A stretch of DNA of 64,000 nucleotides, taken from Megalobrama amblycephala. Taxonomy: Eukaryota; Chordata; Actinopteri; Cypriniformes; Xenocyprididae. Numbering within the stretch: position 1 is the stretch's first letter; each line of letters begins with the position of its first letter. The notes beneath the pieces are model-generated. The model saw only the letters and a list, made by a program, of their open reading frames with translations. It made no database searches and was not told the DNA's origin. The stretch covers positions 6,499,796 to 6,563,795 of the forward strand of contig NC_063061.1 in the NCBI RefSeq assembly GCF_018812025.1, written 5' to 3'. Below are positions 58,855 through 64,000 of the stretch, piece after piece. Both the position numbers and the translations under genes were made by a program.

Positions 58855-59510
58855 GTTCAAGTTCAGGTTCTTTTATTTATATAGCACATTTAAAAACAGC
58901 CACAAGACTGACCAAAGTGCTGTACAAAATGCCACAATAAAAATCAAAATTATAAACACTTAAAAGACTAAACAAATCCACAATAAAAATCCAACTATAA
59001 GCACAGAAAAAGACGCAACAGTAAAAAGCCAAGAAGAAAAGATCACCAGAGAAGGTGCCAATCTGATCTCTAAAGGCAGGTTATTCCATAACTGTGGCTC
59101 TAACACAGAGAATGCTCGATCCTCTCTACATTTCAGTCTAGAGTGAGGGACTAAAAGAAGGTTCTGGTTGCTCGATCTTACAGTTTTAAGGGGGTTGTAA
59201 GGATGCAGCAGTTCAGCTAAAAGGTTGGGAGCTTGGTTATGAAGGGATTTGTACAGAAATAAGAGAATTTTAAAATCAATTCTGAATTGGATTGGCAGCC
59301 AGTGAGGAGCCCTTTGAATGGGAGTGATATTATTGCTTTTATGGCTTTTCTGTAGAAATCTGGCAAGTGGCATTCTGGACCAATTGGAGGTGAGCAATTT
59401 GTGACTTTGATGTACCGCAGTATAAAGAGTTGCAGTAATCTAAACGAGAAGTAATGAATGCATGGACAACCATCTCTAAAATTTTAGCGGTTAGTAAGTG
59501 TTTAATTTTA
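58855..59510 (-). mobile_element. L2-like LINE, 5'-truncated 3' end
   Basis: On the minus strand the end of a non-LTR reverse transcriptase is visible: ITPIQRAPHWLPIQFRIDFK, FLYKSLHNQAP, CREDRAFSVLEPQLWNNLPL, typical of fish L2/Rex-type ORF2 C-termini. An upstream piece (SRLDYCNSLY-like) is in another frame. The 3' tail GTGCTATATAAATAAAAGA ends near 58,870. The copy is truncated and frame-broken, so inactive. Confidence 0.8.
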
Positions 59511-59813
59511 GACCATTAAGAAATTATAAAAAAAAACATATATAAAGAATATAACAAAAAAATATACAAAAATACCTGTGTGCCATAGATTTTGTCAAAG
59601 ATCTTGAGTTTTCGTTGAAGGGCATGTCTGTGGCGGACTGACAAAGTCTGATGTTTTGCCATGAAAGAGGAAGCTGTTGTAACTCAGGCATACTGTGTTC
59701 GACCTGCCCCAAACTTCACATGTGTGATAAGAGTCCTGGTCTAAAGACATCTACAAACCCGATTCCAAAAAAGTTGGGACACTGTACAAATTGTGAATAA
59801 AAACAGAATGCAA

Positions 59814-60100
59814 TTATTGAATTGATGCATTATGTGGTCTGGCATTGTCATGTTGGAAAATGTAAGGTCTTCCCTGAAAGAGACAACGTCTGGATGGGAG
59901 CATATGTTGTTCTAGAACTTGGATATACCTTTCAGCATTGATGGTGCCTTTCCAGATGTGTAAGCTGAACATGCCACACGTACTCATGCAACCCCATACC
60001 ATCAGAGATGCAGGCTTCTGAACTGAGTGCTGATAACAACTTGGGTTGTCCTTGTCCTCTTTAGTCCGGATGACATGGCGTCCCAGTTTTCCAAAAAGAA
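59814..60100 (-). pseudogene. Tc1-like transposase, catalytic part fragment
   Basis: In another frame the sequence resumes with KFEVLFGKLGRHVIR-like residues, an in-frame stop-free QKPASLMVWGCMST, then GMFSLHIWKGTINAERYI and QHDNARPH, which holds the second catalytic Asp. The third acidic residue and the C-terminus are lost before the terminal repeat. Confidence 0.85.
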
Positions 60101-60102
60101 CT

Positions 60103-60492
60103 TCAAATTTTGATCATGTTTAGATATGGCTTCTTTTTTGACCTATAGAGTTTTAGCCGGCAATGGCGAATGGCACGGTGGATTGTGTTCACCGACCAGT
60201 ATATTTTCTGGAAGTATTCCTGAGCCCATGTTGTGATTTCCATTACAGTAGCATTCCTGTATGTGATGCAGTGCCGTCTAAGGGCCCGAAGATCACGGGC
60301 ATCCACTATGGTTTTCTGGCCTTGACCCTTGCGCACAGAGATTGATCCAGATTCTCTGAATATTTTCTGAATATTATGTACTGTAGATGATGATAACTTC
60401 AAACTCTTTGCAATTTTTCTCTGAGAAACTCCTTTCTGATATTCCACTATTTTTCGCCGCAGCATTGGGGGAATTGGTGATCCTCTGCCCAT
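60103..60492 (-). pseudogene. Tc1-like transposase, N-terminal DNA-binding part
   Basis: From the Met at 60492 (MGRGSPIPPMLRRKIVEYQK) the frame shows a first helix-turn-helix (SQRKIAKSLKLSSSTVHNIQ), a GRP-like hook region (KGQGQKTIVDARD) and a second HTH (TVMEITTWAQEY...SVNTIHRAI). It stops at KPYLNMIKI, where a deletion removes roughly 35 residues, including the first catalytic Asp. Confidence 0.85.
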
Positions 60493-61014
60493 CTTGACTT
60501 CTGAGAGACACTGCCACTCTGAGAGGCTCCTTTTATACCCAATCATGTTGCCAATTGACCTAATAAGTTGCAAATTGGTCCTCCAGCTGTTCCTTATATG
60601 AACATTTAACTTTTCCGGCCTCTTATTGCTACCCGTCCCAACTTTTTTGGAATGTGTAGCTCTCATGAAATCCAAAATGAGCCAATATTTGGCATGACAT
60701 TTCAAAATGTCTCACTTTCAACATTTGATATGTTATCTATATTCTATTGTAAATAAAATATAAGTTTATGAGATTTGTAAATTATTGCATTCCTTTTTTA
60801 TTCACAATTTGTACAGTGTCCCAACTTTTTTGGAATCGGGTTTGTATATGCCAATATTTAGTTAGTCATAGCGCCACATGCTGGCAACAGGAAATGGCAT
60901 GCTTTCACTGTAATTCACTCGCAGAAACACATTTCAATATGCCACAAAGTACCAAACATATTAGACACACATTAAATCATGCAACACTTGGCTATGTGCT
61001 AATGTTTGCGATTA

Positions 61015-61170
61015 ATGCCACGAAACAGGAAGTTGCTGTAACTCAGGAATACAATGTCCGATCTGCTCCAAACTTTGATAATAGTTTGATAATACTCCTG
61101 GCCTGAAGACATCTACATGGCAATATTCAATTACGGCCACAGCGCCACCTGTTGGCAACAAGAAATGTGG
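61015..61170 (+). repeat. Second copy of the dispersed repeat unit
   Basis: It contains AGGAAGTTGCTGTAACTCAG, AAGACATCTACATGGCAATA and AGCGCCACCTGTTGGCAACA in the same order as the interrupted copy at 59639/60845. Confidence 0.72.
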
Positions 61171-61237
61171 GACTTTGAAATGACTTTGGCATAATTCTCT
61201 GGTATTTACTCGTGGGTGGCGGTGAGGGCCCTTTCAC

Positions 61238-61312
61238 TGTAAAGCTGCTTTGAAACAATCTGTATTGTAAAAAGCGCTATATAAATAAAGGTGACTTGAC
61301 TTGACATCCTTT
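61238..61312 (+). repeat. LINE/SINE 3' tail
   Basis: The tail reads TGTAAAGCTGCTTTGAAACA ... AGCGCTATATAAATAAAGG and ends in a short GACTT tandem repeat, as in fish L2-like elements and SINEs sharing that tail. Confidence 0.65.
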
Positions 61313-62578
61313 TTCTGCCAAATGAATGGCATGAAATAAATGAAGATTATCTTTACATTTTTGTTTGCTCTCCTAAAGATAAACAACCAGTAAAAATTTC
61401 AAGCATACATTTGCTCAAGCATACATTTGTTTGCATATGTGATTCTTAGAATTGATTAGTGCAGTGATGTGTGACATAGTTCCCTTTTTATGGTGCTCAG
61501 ATGCTCTGGATTTCAGTTAGTGTGAATATCTGTGGCTTATCATGGTGTGTTTTCAGCAAGTGTGGTTCAGCAGTTTGTCTGGACTGGAAATATGGAGTCT
61601 CCTAAACCCTCCGGCCTTGGGCCGGGCCCTTACACTATGGTCCATTTTCAGGAAACATTAGCCCATCGGGCCAAGGTGTGCAGCTGAAAGATTAATAACT
61701 TACCACCTTCTCTGATTTGTTCATGTAAATTATTAACCATCACCTCATTATCAATTATTTAAATATCAGACTTTGTTCTTTTTTCCCATGCTCTCATTCA
61801 CAGAAAGAATTGCAATCCCTTTCTCTTTTTGCTTTCTGTTTTGGACACATTTTTCTCAGTGGCTTGTAAGAAGTACGGGTAACTTGTCTATAGTTCTGTT
61901 CCATCGTTTCCTAAAAAATGTTTAATACTTCATGATTAGACAGTGGATATGGTAACAGGGTAAGTAATGCTCTCAGGGCAGAAATGTGCCACTGTTCAAC
62001 GGCTTGATGAATTCCAGCACAATACCCACAGAAAGTGCTGATGCAAGCATATATTATAGAGAAGATTACTTATAACTTTGCAATCAACTTTAGAATTAAA
62101 GTGAAGGATTTTAATTAAAAGATGAAAAATTACCATATTATTGTATAATTTATTTAAATGTATCCAGTATTTGCAACACATGCTACAAATTAATGTTTTC
62201 CTAAAATAATAATGTATTATTAACTAATACAATTATTAGATAATACAGTTTTTAGATTAGCGGTAATTGTAATTCTAAAAATGATTATAAACATTTTTAA
62301 ACTAATTTTACCAATATTTAATGATATAATTATAAAGTAGTTATTTAAGTATTTTCTGAAATAATTATAAAATAATTAATAAAAATGTTTTTCGGTTTCA
62401 ATTTCAGGAATTAAATAAAAATGACATGAGTTGATTCTTTGATTTTGAAGTAATAAAAATTTACACTGCATAACTGAAGCTGGTGAAATTATAGCGTAGC
62501 GACTGATTGCACATTTCCATATATGATTCCATATACGTTGATAATTAATATGATTTCTAATATGTAGCTAAATCTATC
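61313..62578. other. AT-rich noncoding DNA, nothing recognised
   Basis: There are no exons and no clear element ends. An AT-rich tract of ATAATTA-type words occupies 62,190-62,400. Confidence 0.4.
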
Positions 62579-62768
62579 TTGTGGGGACATTTTTTGGTTT
62601 TCATGATGAAAACATCTTATAAATCAGACTAAACTTTGTTGTTGTCTAAAAATGAAGAAAGTTTTATGTGAGGGTTGTGTTTAGGGGTAGGTTTAGGGTT
62701 AGTGGATAGAATATACAGTTTATACAGTATAAAAATCATTGTCTATGGAAAGTCCCCATAAAACATGA
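62579..62768. mobile_element. Short MITE with TGTGGGGACATT / AAGTCCCCATA ends
   Basis: The ends are inverted over about 10 nt with a GTCCCC core. The inside contains GGGGTAGGTTTAGGGTTAG, a word widespread in fish MITEs. It encodes nothing. Confidence 0.5.
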
Positions 62769-64000
62769 AAATCCAACGTATGTGTATTTGTGTACACATA
62801 CGCCTCATGTGAAATATCCCAAAGCAAGAGGAATATCTCAGTGAAATCGTAATTAAACATGTTTAAACACTGTTTAACATTTTAATGTTATGTTTCAACA
62901 TTTGTCTATGTAAATCTATTTGACTAAAAAAAACAAATAGGTTTTTCCTTACACCAATTACCTGTTTGAAAGGTCAGAGGTCAGACATATATGCCACCCT
63001 ACCTGCTTTTCTCGTCATTTCCCAATGAATTTCACCAGAGGCAAATGGTGCTTTGGGTCATCCCTGTCAAAATCAACAGCAGTGTAAGTTTATGTGTGCA
63101 GTTAACTGGTGTCGTACCTCTTCACTCAGCGCTGCCGCCAATTTGATGTGTTTATGATGTCAAGAAGAAGCCTCATATATTTTGCATGACATTTGCTGTT
63201 TCCTGTGATAGTGCCTCTTAGGTGAAGACAGACACACAGAGGTATAACAAACCACCACTTTTGCTCTCATTACGTCTCAGAGGCAAGATGGAAGGAGATA
63301 GAAGAAAAGAGAAGTTTAGCGGCACACCCCACTCTCTTTCTTTCTCTTCCCCTGTTCCTCTGCATTAAGAGCTGCCTGGGGGCATGCGAGTATGGCTGGG
63401 GGAGGGAGGGTCGGTTAAGAGCTGTCATTTAAATAAGCGTTTACAGAGAGAGGAAGAGAGCTGGGGGAGGAGTACAGAGTTATGGAAGGCAGAAAGAGAG
63501 ATAGAAGGAGAAAGAGATGGAGAGCAAGGGGGAAGGGGTGGGGAACAGTCGCTTTAATGTGTCTCTGATCTCTCGCACCAGTCCACAGCTGCTGCAGCAG
63601 CAGGCTGCCCTGCTCGGCCATATGTTGCCTGCGCTGCTCCAATTATCCTCCCTGGAGCAAGGGCCCACTCACAGCCTGTGTGGCTGGCCCGCCAGGGTCG
63701 GCTACTGTTTCAGCACAGCTCTCACTGCTGTCACCGTGCTCGCACCCAGAGCGGCCCCCCTCACGCACCCATCAGCCTGACCACAATCGCACACACATAC
63801 ACACACACAAACACACACACACACACACATACATACATCTCTCTCTCTGTGTCTTTTCCTTCCACCCCATCAGTGAATTGAGCTTGGCCTTTATTTTTGG
63901 CTTTGCCCCATTCTATAAACAAGTTAGATGCGAATGGTTTTTAAAAGTTTACGTGAATATTAATGGGGGCAGCCAAAAGCAATTTTAAAGTCATCTTCCA
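62769..64000. other. Noncoding right end with purine-rich tract and CA repeat
   Basis: A GA/AG-rich tract runs at about 63,280-63,540. (CA)n lies at about 63793-63831, followed by (CT)n. The open frame over 63517-63780 has no recognisable domain and I do not call it a gene. Complexity is high enough at 62,990-63,260 for a conserved element, which cannot be tested here. Confidence 0.35.

Larger units (their letters stand above)
59754..60844 (-). mobile_element. Tc1-like transposon, internally deleted
   Basis: Inverted ends of about 62 bp begin CAAACCCGATTCC and sit between TA dinucleotides (59752-59753 and 60845-60846). The 1.09-kb copy carries two transposase pieces on the minus strand. The insertion is proven by the interrupted repeat around it. 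Confidence 0.9.
59639..60895 (+). repeat. Dispersed repeat unit split by a Tc1 insertion
   Basis: The segment 59639-59753 (GAGGAAGCTGTTGTAACTCAG ... AAGACATCTA) continues at 60845 (TATGCCAATATTTAG ... AGCGCCACATGCTGGCAACA). The same order is found uninterrupted at 61015-61170, which shows the pre-insertion structure. Confidence 0.75.

Noticed and set aside
63517..63780. 87-codon frame with Gln/Leu-rich start
   Set aside because: There is no domain or known family, and it lies between a purine-rich tract and a CA repeat.

Overview
This is animal, almost certainly teleost (most likely cyprinid), genomic DNA. The grounds are AT-rich sequence with many microsatellites, eukaryotic splice sites and polyadenylation signals, a vertebrate POU4-class homeobox gene, and transposon types common in fish: Gypsy LTR elements, Tc1/mariner, PIF/Harbinger-like, TTAA-type fold-back elements and an L2-like LINE. 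The species is inferred, not read. I see one host protein gene.

Left third (1-32.7 kb): dense in transposable elements. From 5,100 down to the left edge lies a minus-strand Gypsy element with a 5' LTR, an 18-nt tRNA-Ile-type primer binding site, gag-protease, a canonical T TTT TTA -1 frameshift heptamer, reverse transcriptase (YIDD), then RNase H and integrase running off the window. At 7.3-12.4 kb is a plus-strand Gypsy remnant with no gag and no 5' LTR, three single-base frame breaks and a 1.66-kb 3' LTR. At 13.1-17.8 kb is a nest of fold-back DNA elements: an outer element with an exact 8-bp target duplication, interrupted by a 3.4-kb TTAA-flanked element carrying a THAP-like fragment, itself made of two further sets of inverted arms. 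Further right are a perfect 37-bp-arm hairpin (20.64-20.72 kb), a MADF-bearing Harbinger-like MITE, several TTAA fold-back MITEs, and a chromodomain Gypsy element (26.9-30.1 kb) whose 5' LTR, gag, protease and start of RT are lost in one deletion although its target-site duplication is intact.

Middle (32.7-50.7 kb): comparatively poor in recognisable transposons, with microsatellites and long single-copy stretches that may hold cis-regulatory DNA. It contains the two-exon, minus-strand pou4f1-like gene (coding 48,940-48,821 and 48,364-47,450, 344 aa), with a GC-box/TATA-like upstream region and a plausible poly(A) signal at 46,363.

Right part (50.7-64 kb): noncoding DNA with a long-range inverted repeat, further MITEs, an L2-like LINE 3' end, a deleted Tc1 copy inserted in a dispersed repeat, and purine-rich and CA-repeat sequence at the right end.

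The retroelement genes encode parts of retrotransposition machinery and are mostly broken. The pou4f-type gene would encode a nuclear DNA-binding regulator of sensory and projection neuron identity.
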